A stretch of DNA of 64,000 nucleotides from positions 620,001-684,000 of the forward strand of contig NZ_RJKV01000002.1 of NCBI RefSeq assembly GCF_003751305.1, read 5' to 3'. A model generated the notes under the pieces. That model made no database searches, was not told the DNA's origin, and saw only the letters and a program-made list of their open reading frames with translations. Numbering within the stretch: the first letter of the stretch is position 1; each line of letters opens with the position of its first letter. Shown piece after piece: positions 40,167 to 48,957 of the stretch. The stretch is from Stenotrophomonas rhizophila (GTDB taxonomy: Bacteria > Pseudomonadota > Gammaproteobacteria > Xanthomonadales > Xanthomonadaceae). The translations under genes were made by a program, and so were the position numbers.

Positions 40167-41083
40167 CGGTAATAATCGCTCCGCCCACCGGGCTGACGCT
40201 TGAACCGGCGGTGGATCCACAGGTACTGGTCCGGGGCCTCGCGCACCATGGCTTCGATGGCCTGGTTGACCCGGGCGGTATCGGCTTCGACATCCTCGCT
40301 GGGGAAATTTTCCAGCGGTGCGCCGATCTTCAGGAAGTATTTCCCACCTTCGCGACGGTGGAAATACGGGATCACCGCACAGCCGGTCATCCGCGCCAGC
40401 TGGTGCGTGGCCGTGATGGTCGAGGCGGTGTGGCCGAAGAACGGCACGAACACCGTGTCCTTGCCGCGCATGTCCTGGTCCGGCGCATACCAGAGGAAGC
40501 CGCCCTTCTTCAGATGCCGCACCGTGGCGCGGATGTCCTCGTTGGCGTACATCGCCTTGGCGTAGCGCAGGCGGCCGAACTTCACCGCCCACTCGTACAC
40601 CGGGTTGCGGTGCTTGCGGTACATGCCGGACAGTTCAACGTGATCGCACAGCAGGCGGCCGCACATCTCCAGCGTCATGAAGTGGCCGGAGACCAGCAGC
40701 ACGCCACGGCCTTCGGCCTGCATGCGGTGCAGATGCTCCAGCCCGTCGATCTGTACCTGCGGGCGGATGCTGTCGATGCTGCCCCACCAGGCCCGGGCGA
40801 ATTCAAAGATGCCCACGCCCAGCGCGTCGAAGCTGTCGCGCAGCAGGCGCTGGCGCCAGGCGTCGTCCTTCTCGGGGAAGCACAGCTTCAGGTTGACCTC
40901 GGCGGCACGCCGGCGGCTGCTGGCCAGCCGGTAGGCGACCGTGCCGACACCGCGGCCCAGCGCACGCTGCAGCATCCACGGCAGGCGGGCGATCGCGAAG
41001 GCGACCAGCATGAAAGCGAAGGTCGGCCAGTGGCGCGGATTGCGCAGGGACGGCCGGGTGGCGGTGGAAGCGTTATCGGACAT
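40163..41083 (-). CDS. lpxL: Lipid A biosynthesis lauroyl (acyl) acyltransferase, LpxL/HtrB family
   Basis: 306 residues with one N-terminal hydrophobic segment (FAFMLVAFAIARLPWML). The catalytic HxxxxE motif is in SGHFMTLE (His134, Glu139). MYRKHRNPVYEWAVKFGR and WYAPDQDMRGKDTVFVPFFG are the other LPLAT blocks. It transfers a secondary acyl chain to Kdo2-lipid IVA at the inner membrane. Divergent from waaA (Kdo transferase), the preceding step of the pathway. Exact chain specificity is not visible. Confidence 0.9.
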   Translation of the reverse strand: MSDNASTATRPSLRNPRHWPTFAFMLVAFAIARLPWMLQRALGRGVGTVAYRLASSRRRAAEVNLKLCFPEKDDAWRQRLLRDSFDALGVGIFEFARAWWGSIDSIRPQVQIDGLEHLHRMQAEGRGVLLVSGHFMTLEMCGRLLCDHVELSGMYRKHRNPVYEWAVKFGRLRYAKAMYANEDIRATVRHLKKGGFLWYAPDQDMRGKDTVFVPFFGHTASTITATHQLARMTGCAVIPYFHRREGGKYFLKIGAPLENFPSEDVEADTARVNQAIEAMVREAPDQYLWIHRRFKRQPGGRSDYYR

Positions 41084-41178
41084 GCCTCGATTCTAATGGA
41101 TGCGCCCGGACGCGTCCCGGCAGGGCCATCACGGCGGCGCGGCGTGTCTTCCCCGCGCCGCTCCCGTATCCTTTGTCC

Positions 41179-42477
41179 ATGCGTAAAAGCCCTGTCGAAT
41201 GGATCCTGCGCGGCCTGTACTCGGCCGTGCTCTACCTGCTGTTGCCGATCACCGTGTACCACCTGGTCTGGCGGGGCTTCCGGGTGCGCGAGTACTTCCA
41301 GCGCTGGGATGAGCGCTATGCCTCCTATCCACACTCCAGCGGCCAGCCGCGGGTCTGGCTGCACGCGGTCTCGGTGGGTGAGGTGAACGCCGCAGCGCCA
41401 CTGGTGAACGCCTTGCGCGCGCTGCGCCCGGACATCCGCTGGGTGATTACCACCATCACCCCGACCGGCTCCGAGCGCGTCCGCTCGCTATGGGGCGATG
41501 CCGTCGATCATGTCTATCTGCCGTATGACGTGCCGGGCAGCGTCGGCCGCTTCCTGGGCCACTTCAAGCCCAGCCTGGCGTTGATCCTGGAAACCGAGCT
41601 GTGGCCGAACCTGCTGTTCGGCTGCCGCGACCGCAAGATCCCCGTCTACATCCTCAATGCCCGCCTGTCGGCGCGCTCGCTGCGCGGTTATCGGCTGCTC
41701 AGTGCCCTGATTGGACGTGCACTGCGCACCGTCACCTGCGTGGCCGCGCAGTCGGCCGACGACGCCGAGCGGTTCATCCAGCTCGGTGCCCGCCCTGAAC
41801 AGGTGCAGCCGTTGGGTAATCTGAAATTCGATATCGCCACACCGAACGTGCAGGACTTCATTGCGCGCTTCCATGATCTGGTGCCGGCCACGCGCCCGGT
41901 CTGGATCGCCGCCAGTACGCATGAGGGCGAAGAGCAGGCCACCATCGATCTGCACCGCCGCCTGCGCGAAGCGGTGCCGGGCCTGCTGCTGTTGTGGGCG
42001 CCGCGTCATCCCGAGCGCTTCCCGCGGGTGGAAGCGCTCGCCCGCGAGCAGGGCTGGAAGGTGGCCACGCGCCGCCAGCAGCAGTGGCCGCAGGCCGATA
42101 CCGATGTGTTCGTGATCGATACCCTGGGCGAGCTGATGTCGTTCTACGGCTGTGCGCAGGTGGCCTTCGTCGGCGGCAGTCTGCAGGCCATCGGCGGCCA
42201 CAACTTGCTCGAGCCCGCGGCCATGGGCACGGCGGCGGTCACCGGGCCGCACCTGCACAACTTCGCCGAGATTTCCCGGCGCATGCGCGAAGCCGGCGCG
42301 GTGGTGATCGCCGAGGACGCCAACGGGGTCGGCGATGCGCTGCTGACGCTGCTGCGGGACCCACAGGCGCGCGAAGACATGGCGCGTGCGGGCTGCGAGC
42401 TGGTCAGCAACGGCCGTGGCGCGTTGAAGCGCACCGTGGCCCTGATCGCACCGCAGCTGCCGCCGCCGGTGGCGTGA
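41179..42477 (+). CDS. waaA: 3-deoxy-D-manno-octulosonic acid transferase (Kdo transferase)
   Basis: 432 residues, GT30 family. An N-terminal membrane anchor (VLYLLLPITVYHLVWRGF) is followed by GT-B motifs: VWLHAVSVGEVNAAAPLV with the catalytic-type Glu, ETELWPNLLFGC, NARLSARSLRGYR, NLKFDIATP and GGHNLLEPAAMGTAAV. It adds Kdo to lipid IVA. The ATG at 41179 is chosen over a TTG two codons upstream. Convergent with mgtE. Confidence 0.94.
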   Translation: MRKSPVEWILRGLYSAVLYLLLPITVYHLVWRGFRVREYFQRWDERYASYPHSSGQPRVWLHAVSVGEVNAAAPLVNALRALRPDIRWVITTITPTGSERVRSLWGDAVDHVYLPYDVPGSVGRFLGHFKPSLALILETELWPNLLFGCRDRKIPVYILNARLSARSLRGYRLLSALIGRALRTVTCVAAQSADDAERFIQLGARPEQVQPLGNLKFDIATPNVQDFIARFHDLVPATRPVWIAASTHEGEEQATIDLHRRLREAVPGLLLLWAPRHPERFPRVEALAREQGWKVATRRQQQWPQADTDVFVIDTLGELMSFYGCAQVAFVGGSLQAIGGHNLLEPAAMGTAAVTGPHLHNFAEISRRMREAGAVVIAEDANGVGDALLTLLRDPQAREDMARAGCELVSNGRGALKRTVALIAPQLPPPVA

Positions 42478-42525
42478 TCGCGACCCGCCTGGCCGTCTTG
42501 CATGGCGACCAGGCCGGCCGATCCA

Positions 42526-43908
42526 TCAGCCCGCGGCGACCAGCAGATCCCCCAGGAAGGCATACGCAAACCCGAAGTAGATGAACACGCCGATGAGGTC
42601 CATGACCGAGGTGATCATCGGTGCCGACAGCGTGGCCGGATCCGCCCCGATGCGGCGTGCGGCGAACGGCAGCAACGCGCCGATGATGCCGCCGAGCGCG
42701 GTGCACACCAGCATGCTCGAGCCCACCACCAGCAGCACGTCCATGCCCACGCCTTTGCTGAAGTAGGCCAGGATCGCTTCGAGTGCGGCAATGGTGATGC
42801 CCAGCCCCGCCGCGACCGGCAGTTCGCGCTGGATCACGAACCACACGTCGCGCCAGCTCAGTTTCAGCTCGCCCAGCGCCATGCTGCGGATCACCAGCGT
42901 GGCCGACTGGCTGCCGGTATTGCCGCCCATGTCCACGATCGGGGCGATGAAGGCGGCCAGTACGATCACCTGCGACAGCAGCTCCTCCTGCGCGGCGACA
43001 AACGTACTGGTGACAATGCCGAAGCAGGTCAGGATCGCCAACCAGAACACACGCACCCGGAACATCTGCTTCAGCGGCGTGCTGCGCACATCAAGATCGT
43101 TCCCGTTTCCGCTGACCGTGCCGCCAAAGCGCGCCAGTTGCGAGGCATCGCGTTCCTTCTCGATGTCCATCGCATCGTCCACGGTGACGATGCCGATCAT
43201 GCGCTCGCCGCCATTGGTCACCGGCAGCGCGAGCAGATCGTAGCGACGGATCAGTTCGGCGGCCTGCAGCCTGGGCCAGTGCGCCTTCGCTGCTACCGGC
43301 TGCTCATGCATGATCGAGGTGATCGTGCGGTTCTCGTTGGCCAGCACCAGATCACGCAGGGCCACCGTGCCGCGCAGCCGCAGCGTATGGTCGAGCACGA
43401 ACAGGATGTTCACCGTCTCGCTGTGCAGCGCCGTGGCGCGGATATGTGCCAGCGCCTGCGCCACGGTCATCTCCGGTGACACCCAGACATAATCGGACGT
43501 CGTCGCCGAACCGACCGTGCCTTCGGGATAGGACGCCATCTTGAGGATGTCGTCGCGCTCGACCTTGGTCAGCGCGGGCAGCAGCTTCTGCTTGGCATCC
43601 TCGCCAAGCCGGTTGTACAGGTCGGCGCGATCATCCGATGGCATGTGCTCGAACAGCTGCACCACCGCTTCGCGTGCCATCGCGGCCAGCAGCTGATCCT
43701 GGCGTATCTCGGTGAAGTGTGCGAACAGCTCGGCGCGCACCTGCGGCTCGAGCATCATCAACAAGGGGAGTGTCTTGTCCACGCTCAGTGCGTCGAGCGC
43801 ATCGACCAGGTCCGAAGGGTGCGTGGTGGCGGCGATGCTGACAAAGCCGGCCGCGTCGAGCGAGAGCGAGAGGGTGCGGATCGAGAACAGGAGGTCTTCG
43901 CGGTTCAT
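42526..43908 (-). CDS. mgtE: Magnesium transporter MgtE
   Basis: 460 residues. The N-terminal superhelical MgtE_N domain (MPSDDRADLYNRLGED) is followed by two CBS domains (ETVNILFVLDHTLRLRGTVAL, LLALPVTNGGERMIGIVTVDD). A five-helix pore domain has the Mg-pathway GGNTGSQSATLVIRSMALGE and the final SVMDLIGVFIYFGFAYAFLG. It is a Mg2+-gated Mg2+ channel. The start MNREDLLFSIRTL at 43908 fits the family. I see no Mg riboswitch-like structure in the 150-base leader. Confidence 0.93.
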   Translation of the reverse strand: MNREDLLFSIRTLSLSLDAAGFVSIAATTHPSDLVDALDALSVDKTLPLLMMLEPQVRAELFAHFTEIRQDQLLAAMAREAVVQLFEHMPSDDRADLYNRLGEDAKQKLLPALTKVERDDILKMASYPEGTVGSATTSDYVWVSPEMTVAQALAHIRATALHSETVNILFVLDHTLRLRGTVALRDLVLANENRTITSIMHEQPVAAKAHWPRLQAAELIRRYDLLALPVTNGGERMIGIVTVDDAMDIEKERDASQLARFGGTVSGNGNDLDVRSTPLKQMFRVRVFWLAILTCFGIVTSTFVAAQEELLSQVIVLAAFIAPIVDMGGNTGSQSATLVIRSMALGELKLSWRDVWFVIQRELPVAAGLGITIAALEAILAYFSKGVGMDVLLVVGSSMLVCTALGGIIGALLPFAARRIGADPATLSAPMITSVMDLIGVFIYFGFAYAFLGDLLVAAG

Positions 43909-44064
43909 GGTGGTTCTCCAGCAAAAAGCAGCGCAGTGCGCTGAGGTACACAAGGCCGACGCACGGGCAGGGCTCGAGCGGGGCAGGTATCGGTGGGTGC
44001 ATGGGCCGTGTGCTGACGTGCACGCGGTCCGGTCGATCGGTGCCGCCACGCGGCACGCAGGGCG

Positions 44065-44733
44065 TTACGGTGCAGAGGCCAGGTTGAAGCCGAGCGTGAT
44101 CCAGTGACCGTCGCGCTGGTGGTGGACACGACCCGCGAGCAGATCCACGCTGGCGCCGCGCCAGAGTTCGTGGCGCATACCGAACTGACTGCTGCGCTGG
44201 CGTGTGGCGTCACGCGCGGTTTCGGCCAGCAGCGACCAGTGCGGCGCGGTGACGATTTCCAGGCCGATGCCATCGGTACGGCCGTGTGCGCCGGCGGTGC
44301 GGGCCCAGCCCAGGTTGAGGTGCAGCAACGTGCGATCGCGGGCGCCAAGGGCGAGGGTCAGGGGCGCGTTGATGCCCCAGTCATCGTCACGCAGGTGGCG
44401 CCAGTCGCTGCCAATGCCCGCACTCAGCGCCAGGCCCCAGCGGCGCTGGTCGATGTCGCGCAGCACGCGCTTGGCACCCAGCGCCCATTGCGTGGACGAG
44501 GCAGCCTGTTGATGGCTCAGGCCAAGCGACCACTCGGTATCGGCAAACGTGCAGGCCGGTACGGCGGTCCACTCCGCCCCGGCATCGGTGTGGCGGGCCC
44601 AGCTTTCCAGCTGGCAGCGGCCGGCATCGGTGATGGCGGCATCGTCCACCATCAGGCTGGCGGCGGCGCGGGTGTCGAACGGAAGCATCGCCACGGCCAC
44701 GAGCGGCAGGGCGAACACACGGGAAACGTGCAT
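44065..44733 (-). CDS. Exported hypothetical protein (222 aa), possibly a small beta-barrel
   Basis: The signal peptide MHVSRVFALPLVAVAML is cut near TRAAASL. The mature part has many alternating hydrophobic/polar strands ending in an aromatic-poor TLGFNLASAP, and Trp-rich strands such as QRRWGLALSAGIGSDW and HWSLLAETARDA. This suits an outer-membrane or periplasmic beta-structure protein. No family is recognised. It lies upstream of mgtE on the same strand with 156 bases between, so co-transcription is possible but unproven. Confidence 0.7.
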   Translation of the reverse strand: MHVSRVFALPLVAVAMLPFDTRAAASLMVDDAAITDAGRCQLESWARHTDAGAEWTAVPACTFADTEWSLGLSHQQAASSTQWALGAKRVLRDIDQRRWGLALSAGIGSDWRHLRDDDWGINAPLTLALGARDRTLLHLNLGWARTAGAHGRTDGIGLEIVTAPHWSLLAETARDATRQRSSQFGMRHELWRGASVDLLAGRVHHQRDGHWITLGFNLASAP

Positions 44734-45340
44734 GGGCAATCTCCAGGCAAACGGAAACGCCAGCGGCACCCTTCTTGGGGTCGGTGGAACGGCGATATGG
44801 ATGATGCGAGGCGGGCGAGCGTGTCAGCTGCGCCGGTGGGCCCAGTCCTGTGCGGACGGAACCGACCTTGGGGTCAGTGGGTCCGTCGGCTCAGGAGCAG
44901 CAACGAGATCGACTATGACTGTCCAAGGAGGGGGCCTCTGGAGGGAAAGGGAAGGTGGTGCGGGGCGGACCTTAGTCACCCGGCGAGGTCAGGGTCAACA
45001 GGTTTCTGTCGTTTGACTGCGTTCTGTGTGCCTGGTCGCGGTTGCAAGTGCTTACTGGTGCGGAGTTCCTAGCGGTGGTCGGTTGTTAGGGAGAGCGGAA
45101 TTGCAGCGTACGGCACAGTGTCGCAACCGGCGCTATGGCAACACAATCAATCAAGCAGCCGCGATAGAAAAAACAAAGCTGAACCCAATTGAAATAGTTG
45201 TCTTGTAGGTGCTTTACTCCGCAAAGTGGTGGTGTGCCTGTTCGGCTTCGTCCCCGAAACCAACCTGCCTTCTGCGAATCTTGCAGCGCCGGCATGTGCG
45301 GATGAGTCGCATGGGAAATGGATGTCCAACTTCGGGGAAC
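44734..45340. other. AT-richer non-coding stretch at the left edge of an accessory block
   Basis: About 600 bases without a supported gene. Composition falls after about 45000 (for example the A-rich GATAGAAAAAACAAAG near 45162). Short open frames have neither ribosome sites nor protein-like content. Probably promoter and boundary sequence of the block. Confidence 0.5.
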
Positions 45341-45472
45341 ATGATGAAGCATGCTGCTATCGGCGCTTTGCTGATGCTGATGATGTCTGCTGTCCACGCG
45401 CGGGACACCGCGAAGGAGCCGTGGGAAGAGGCCGAACGTCAAAGAGATGCATCTGAATACTGCCTCAAATAG
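45341..45472 (+). CDS. Small exported peptide (43 aa), unknown
   Basis: MMKHAAIGALLMLMMSAVHA forms a clear signal peptide with a VHA cleavage site, leaving a 23-residue charged peptide (RDTAKEPWEEAERQRDASEY then CLK) with one Cys. A GGGG ribosome site lies 6-7 bases before the ATG pair. No relative is recognised. It could also be the start of a longer protein truncated by mutation. It is the first of several small genes in an accessory block, all on the plus strand. Confidence 0.5.
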   Translation: MMKHAAIGALLMLMMSAVHARDTAKEPWEEAERQRDASEYCLK

Positions 45473-45540
45473 CCAGCAGTATCCGAGCAAGCCGGAAGTG
45501 AGGCCGGCGCGCCCAGAAGAAATTCCTGGAGGTTCATGAC

Positions 45541-45996
45541 ATGGTTGAGGACTACAGCATGGTTGAGGATATGCCGGACTTTGCTCAGTGGGTCGATGCC
45601 AATGCCGGTGCATTTGACTTCTCTGATTACATTCATGCTCAGGTTGTGCAAGGGAGGATGACAACCGATGTGCTAGGTGCATTGGTTGGATGGCTATGGC
45701 CTCAGCTTCTAGAAGTGGGAGGGTTGATCGTACTTGCGTCAAAGAAGGACAAACTGCCGCTCCTGAAATCGCAGGGTTTGTCGGATGGTGAGGTCGAGTA
45801 CTGGTGCAACTTCACGAATATTGATGGCATGTTGCCAGGGGTTCCTGTTTCTTTCACTGGTCACCTGGCGCATATAGTCCATGACATGTGGAGCGCGAAA
45901 CTACAGAGTGAGTTTCCGTCCAAGCAATTTAGGGTAAGTGCTATTGAGCCTCGAGATAAGAATGAGTTGAGCGTAACGTTTCAGCAGAAGCGGTAG
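45541..45996 (+). CDS. Hypothetical protein (151 aa) in accessory block
   Basis: A strong ribosome site (CTGGAGG) precedes the ATG at 45541. Acidic N-terminus (VEDYSMVEDMPDFAQWVDAN), a hydrophobic central segment (LVGWLWPQLLEVGGLIVLAS), then a basic C-terminal part (FRVSAIEPRDKNELSVTFQQ). No signal peptide. Family unknown. Size and context of orphan small genes resemble immunity or accessory genes of polymorphic toxin loci, but nothing proves it. Confidence 0.6.
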   Translation: MVEDYSMVEDMPDFAQWVDANAGAFDFSDYIHAQVVQGRMTTDVLGALVGWLWPQLLEVGGLIVLASKKDKLPLLKSQGLSDGEVEYWCNFTNIDGMLPGVPVSFTGHLAHIVHDMWSAKLQSEFPSKQFRVSAIEPRDKNELSVTFQQKR

Positions 45997-46046
45997 CACG
46001 CAGGCAGTTTGCTGAGGCTACGCCAAGCGAGAAGGTTGCCTCCGCA

Positions 46047-46349
46047 ATGGATAAGATCAAGACTGGAAAATCTGCAGCGCCTGGAATCGCGGGTCAGCGT
46101 GGAGAGTCGATAGGGGGTGCTGGAGAGGCTGATTCAGACTGGCGGCGATTAAACGATGTGCCAGGCGCCGAATCCAAGGGAAGTAACAACGTAAGGCTTC
46201 CGGATGGTAGTAGTGCGAATCGGCATGGCAGTACGCGGCCTTATAGCCATGGTCCTGCAAAAGGTACGGATACCATTAAGCATATCCAGCGGGTAGTAGC
46301 ACCCCAGAAACAACGATTCGATGCACAAAGGACTAGATATGATGTCTGA
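46047..46349 (+). CDS. Hypothetical protein (100 aa), possible C-terminal tail of a polymorphic toxin
   Basis: Gly/Ser/Arg/Lys-rich, low-complexity start (GKSAAPGIAGQRGESIGGAG), then NNVRLPDGSSANRHGS and a basic end QKQRFDAQRTRYDV. The frame stays open upstream of the ATG as far as 45966, inside the previous gene, with plausible protein sequence (SAEAVARRQFAEATPSEKVA). It may therefore be a displaced fragment of a longer protein. The next gene begins inside its last 11 bases, the usual toxin-immunity coupling. The toxin reading is inference only; no catalytic motif is recognised. Confidence 0.4.
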   Translation: MDKIKTGKSAAPGIAGQRGESIGGAGEADSDWRRLNDVPGAESKGSNNVRLPDGSSANRHGSTRPYSHGPAKGTDTIKHIQRVVAPQKQRFDAQRTRYDV

Positions 46350-46866
46350 TAGTTCGGCCAAGCTGAAGCTGCTCGCGGTTCTGTCGGATGCGCAACCGCC
46401 GGACAATCCCATTGTTGTCAATGGCTGGGCGGGGATTGCATTTGACAGAAATCGATATGCGGATCTTGCCCCGACAGACATCTGGGATGCCTGGTTGGAT
46501 GTGCATATACAAAATTCCTGCCCATCTGACGCCATAGGGATTGCGTCCCTGGAGGACCTGGCTGTCGGCAAAGAAGAATGCAGGGTGGAGCCCAATCTTG
46601 ACTCGCTGCGTCGATATTGGATGAAAGGTGAGCGATTTCTACGCGATCATTACGTCTTCTCGCTCTCGTTCAACTGGGTTGTTCGCCTTGATCAAGACGT
46701 GACACTGTTTGCGGCAGAGCGAGATTTCATGCGAGAAGTGATCGACCGTCTTCATGGTTTGAACAGTGTCATGGAGCGAATGACCGAGGATTTTGATCCT
46801 GGAGAGAATGATCTGGTTGGGTTGCGGAGATTTCTGTCCGACATCACAGAAGAGCTGCGTCATTGA
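46339..46866 (+). CDS. Hypothetical protein (175 aa), possible immunity protein
   Basis: Ribosome site AAGGA lies 6-7 bases before the ATG pair at 46339/46342. It overlaps the end of the previous gene by 11 bases. An acidic soluble protein with no signal peptide: an N-terminal mixed part (NPIVVNGWAGIAFDRNRYAD), then helical C-terminal LFAAERDFMREVIDRLHGLN. Acidic small proteins coded immediately after a basic toxin tail are commonly immunity proteins; that role is inferred from position. No family recognised. Confidence 0.6.
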   Translation: MMSDSSAKLKLLAVLSDAQPPDNPIVVNGWAGIAFDRNRYADLAPTDIWDAWLDVHIQNSCPSDAIGIASLEDLAVGKEECRVEPNLDSLRRYWMKGERFLRDHYVFSLSFNWVVRLDQDVTLFAAERDFMREVIDRLHGLNSVMERMTEDFDPGENDLVGLRRFLSDITEELRH

Positions 46867-47240
46867 CATTCCGGCAAGTGCGTTGTTGCATCCAGTGGCA
46901 TGAGTCCCGCCGGATGCCGTACCGCTCTGAATCGTTACTGGGAGGCGGACAACGACATAGGCGTAGCTGCGGAGGTCTAAGCGCTCATCGCCGCCTATGA
47001 AGCGGCCGCGGTAAGGTCGGGTGATTGAGAGTCTAGTCATCGACTCAACGTGTGGTTGCCGGCTCAAGTGCCCGCGTGCGAGCGAAGCGTTGCCAAAGTC
47101 GTGACTGAGGAAAGGGCAGCAGTCGGAATGAAGAGCGGCGATGCGAGGTCAAGCCTTGGCCGAAAGGCTGTGCAAGATGATGCTCGGCCTGGGCGCCTGT
47201 CACTGCCTGATCGACAGTGACGATGGGCTGACGGGGAGCC
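46867..47240. other. Intergenic/decayed sequence before an IS256 remnant
   Basis: No supported gene. Several short frames end quickly and may be decayed mobile-element DNA (for example 47140-47220, just before recognisable transposase sequence). Confidence 0.5.
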
Positions 47241-47529
47241 TGGGATCGCGTCATCCCGTTCTTCGTGTTTCTTTCGGGAATCCGCAAGGTCATCTCCACC
47301 ACAAACGCCGTCGAAAGCGGCAACGCGCAGTTGCGCAAGGTGATCAAGACCGAGGGGGCACTTCCCGACTAATGAGGCGGCCACCAAGCTGATCTGGCTG
47401 GGTTTACATAACATCACGGCCAACTCGGGCGGTACCACCCACGAATGGAAAGAGACGGTGAGCCAGTTTGCAGTCATTTATTGGGATGGTGGATCTCCAG
47501 CAATCCTTGTTCATGAAAAGCACCCATAA
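47241..47529 (+). pseudogene. IS256-family transposase C-terminal remnant with frameshift
   Basis: Only the last part of the transposase survives. Frame 1: [20 protein letters not shown], then [18 protein letters not shown], ending at a stop. Continuing in a shifted frame after about 47371: NEAATKLIWLGLHNITANSG and WKETVSQFAVIYWDG. This is the hallmark C-terminal order of IS256/Mutator-type transposases (xTTNxxE...LRKVIKT...FP..EAA.KLI.L.L.NI). Upstream catalytic regions and both inverted repeats are missing. It marks past insertion at the right edge of the accessory block. Confidence 0.8.
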
Positions 47530-47557
47530 AAAAACCACCCGCATGCGGGTGGTTTTT
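47528..47557. terminator. Bidirectional terminator after tolC
   Basis: Perfect palindrome CCACCCGCATGCGGGTGG (47535-47552) between A-run and T-run. It ends the leftward tolC transcript and shields it from the accessory block. Confidence 0.92.
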
Positions 47558-47579
47558 CTGTCTCGCCCTGCGCCGTCGA

Positions 47580-48941
47580 TCAGTTGACGGTGGTGCTCGG
47601 CGTGGCGGCCTTCTGGGTCAGCAGGCGGTTGATGTCCTGCAGTTCGGCGATGTCCAGCGTGCCGACCGCCTGGCCCAGCTGCAGGCGGTTCTGCAGGAAG
47701 GTGTAGCGGGCGTTGGCGTAGTCCAGCTGTGCGGAGAACAGGATGCGCTGGTTCTGGATCACGTCAAGCACGGTACGCGTGCCGACTTCCAGGCCGACCT
47801 GCGAGGCGTCATAGGCGCTCTGCGCCGAGACCACCGCCAGGCGACGCGCTTCCACTTCGCTGATGCCCGCCACCAGGGTCTGGTAGGCATTGCGGGTGTT
47901 GCGGTCCAGGGCACGCTTCTGCTGCTCGTAACCGTCCTGGGCGATGTCGCGCTGGGCTAGGGCCTGGCGCACGCCGGACTGGGTGGCGCCGCCGGAGAAG
48001 ATCGGCACGTTCAGGGTCAGGCCGACGCTGTTGGTGCGGCGGTCCGGGCTGAAGCTGCCGCTGTCGCCGACCACATCGCCCCAGCTGGCCGACTTGCCGG
48101 CGGTGGCACCGAGCGACAGAGTCGGGTAGTGCGCGCCGCGGGCGGCCGAGACGCCGGATTCGGCGGCGTTGACCTTCAGTTCCTGCGCCTTCAGCGCCGG
48201 GTTCTGTGCCACGGCCTCGTTCACCAGCGTATCGATGGTGGCGTACTTGGCCGGCAGCTCCGGACGGAAATCGGCCGGCAGGGCGCGCAGGTCGGTGACC
48301 GGCTGGCCGGTCAGCTCGGTCAGCGCCTGGTAGGCGTCGGCCAAGGTGTTCTGCGCGATGATCGTGTTCGCGCGCGCCTGGTCGTACTGGGCGCGGGCTT
48401 CGTGCACGTCGGTGATCGGGGCCAGGCCCACTTCCAGGCGCTTGTCGGCGAAGTCGAACTGCTTCTTGGCAGCGGCTTCGTTGGTCTGCGCGGCCGACAG
48501 CGATTCAATGCCCACCAGCACGTTGAAGTACGCCGCCGAGGTGCGCACGATCAGGTCGTCGTTGGCCGAATCCAGGGTGAAGTCGGCCGCCTTGCTGAGC
48601 TCGCGCTGCGAACGCAGGTTGGCGAACTGGGTGAAGTTGAAGACCGTCTGGCTGCCGTTGATCGTGTAGTTCCGGCTCTTGGTGGTGAACGAGCTGGAGG
48701 TCAGATCATGGTTCGGGTTGGTGCGGCTGCGGTTGAGCGAGGCCTCGCCGTTGAGCTGCGGCAGCAATGCGGCACGCGCCTGCACGGCGCCTTCCTTGTC
48801 ATACAGGCGGGTCGACTCGGCAGCCGAGAGCTGCGGATCGCCATTGCGCGCCATTTCGTAGACCTGCAGCAGGTCGGCGGCAGAGGCGGTCATCGGCAGC
48901 AGGGCGGCGGCCAGCGCAAGGGCGAGGGATCGGCGGATCAT
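47580..48941 (-). CDS. tolC: TolC-family outer-membrane efflux channel
   Basis: 453 residues. Signal peptide MIRRSLALALAAALLPMTASA, then the duplicated TolC repeats: DLLQVYEMARNGDPQLSAAE and the second-half LKVNAAESGVSAARGAHYPT, SVGLTLNVPIFSGGAT and GLEVGTRTVLDVIQNQRILF. It forms a trimeric exit duct for RND pumps. Neighbours pcm, a TetR gene and a divergent RND pump give the arrangement described in S. maltophilia as tolCSm-pcm-smeRo with smeO-smeP. The start is set by the signal peptide. Confidence 0.95.
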   Translation of the reverse strand: MIRRSLALALAAALLPMTASAADLLQVYEMARNGDPQLSAAESTRLYDKEGAVQARAALLPQLNGEASLNRSRTNPNHDLTSSSFTTKSRNYTINGSQTVFNFTQFANLRSQRELSKAADFTLDSANDDLIVRTSAAYFNVLVGIESLSAAQTNEAAAKKQFDFADKRLEVGLAPITDVHEARAQYDQARANTIIAQNTLADAYQALTELTGQPVTDLRALPADFRPELPAKYATIDTLVNEAVAQNPALKAQELKVNAAESGVSAARGAHYPTLSLGATAGKSASWGDVVGDSGSFSPDRRTNSVGLTLNVPIFSGGATQSGVRQALAQRDIAQDGYEQQKRALDRNTRNAYQTLVAGISEVEARRLAVVSAQSAYDASQVGLEVGTRTVLDVIQNQRILFSAQLDYANARYTFLQNRLQLGQAVGTLDIAELQDINRLLTQKAATPSTTVN

Positions 48942-48957
48942 TGCGGCTTCCTTGGAC

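Noticed and set aside
43909..44064. Mg2+ riboswitch in the mgtE leader
   Set aside because: I cannot see the conserved helices of known Mg2+-sensing leaders; only short GC hairpins.
46639..47067. Minus-strand frame of 142 codons across the end of the 46339 gene
   Set aside because: No ribosome site and no motif; overlaps a better supported plus-strand gene.
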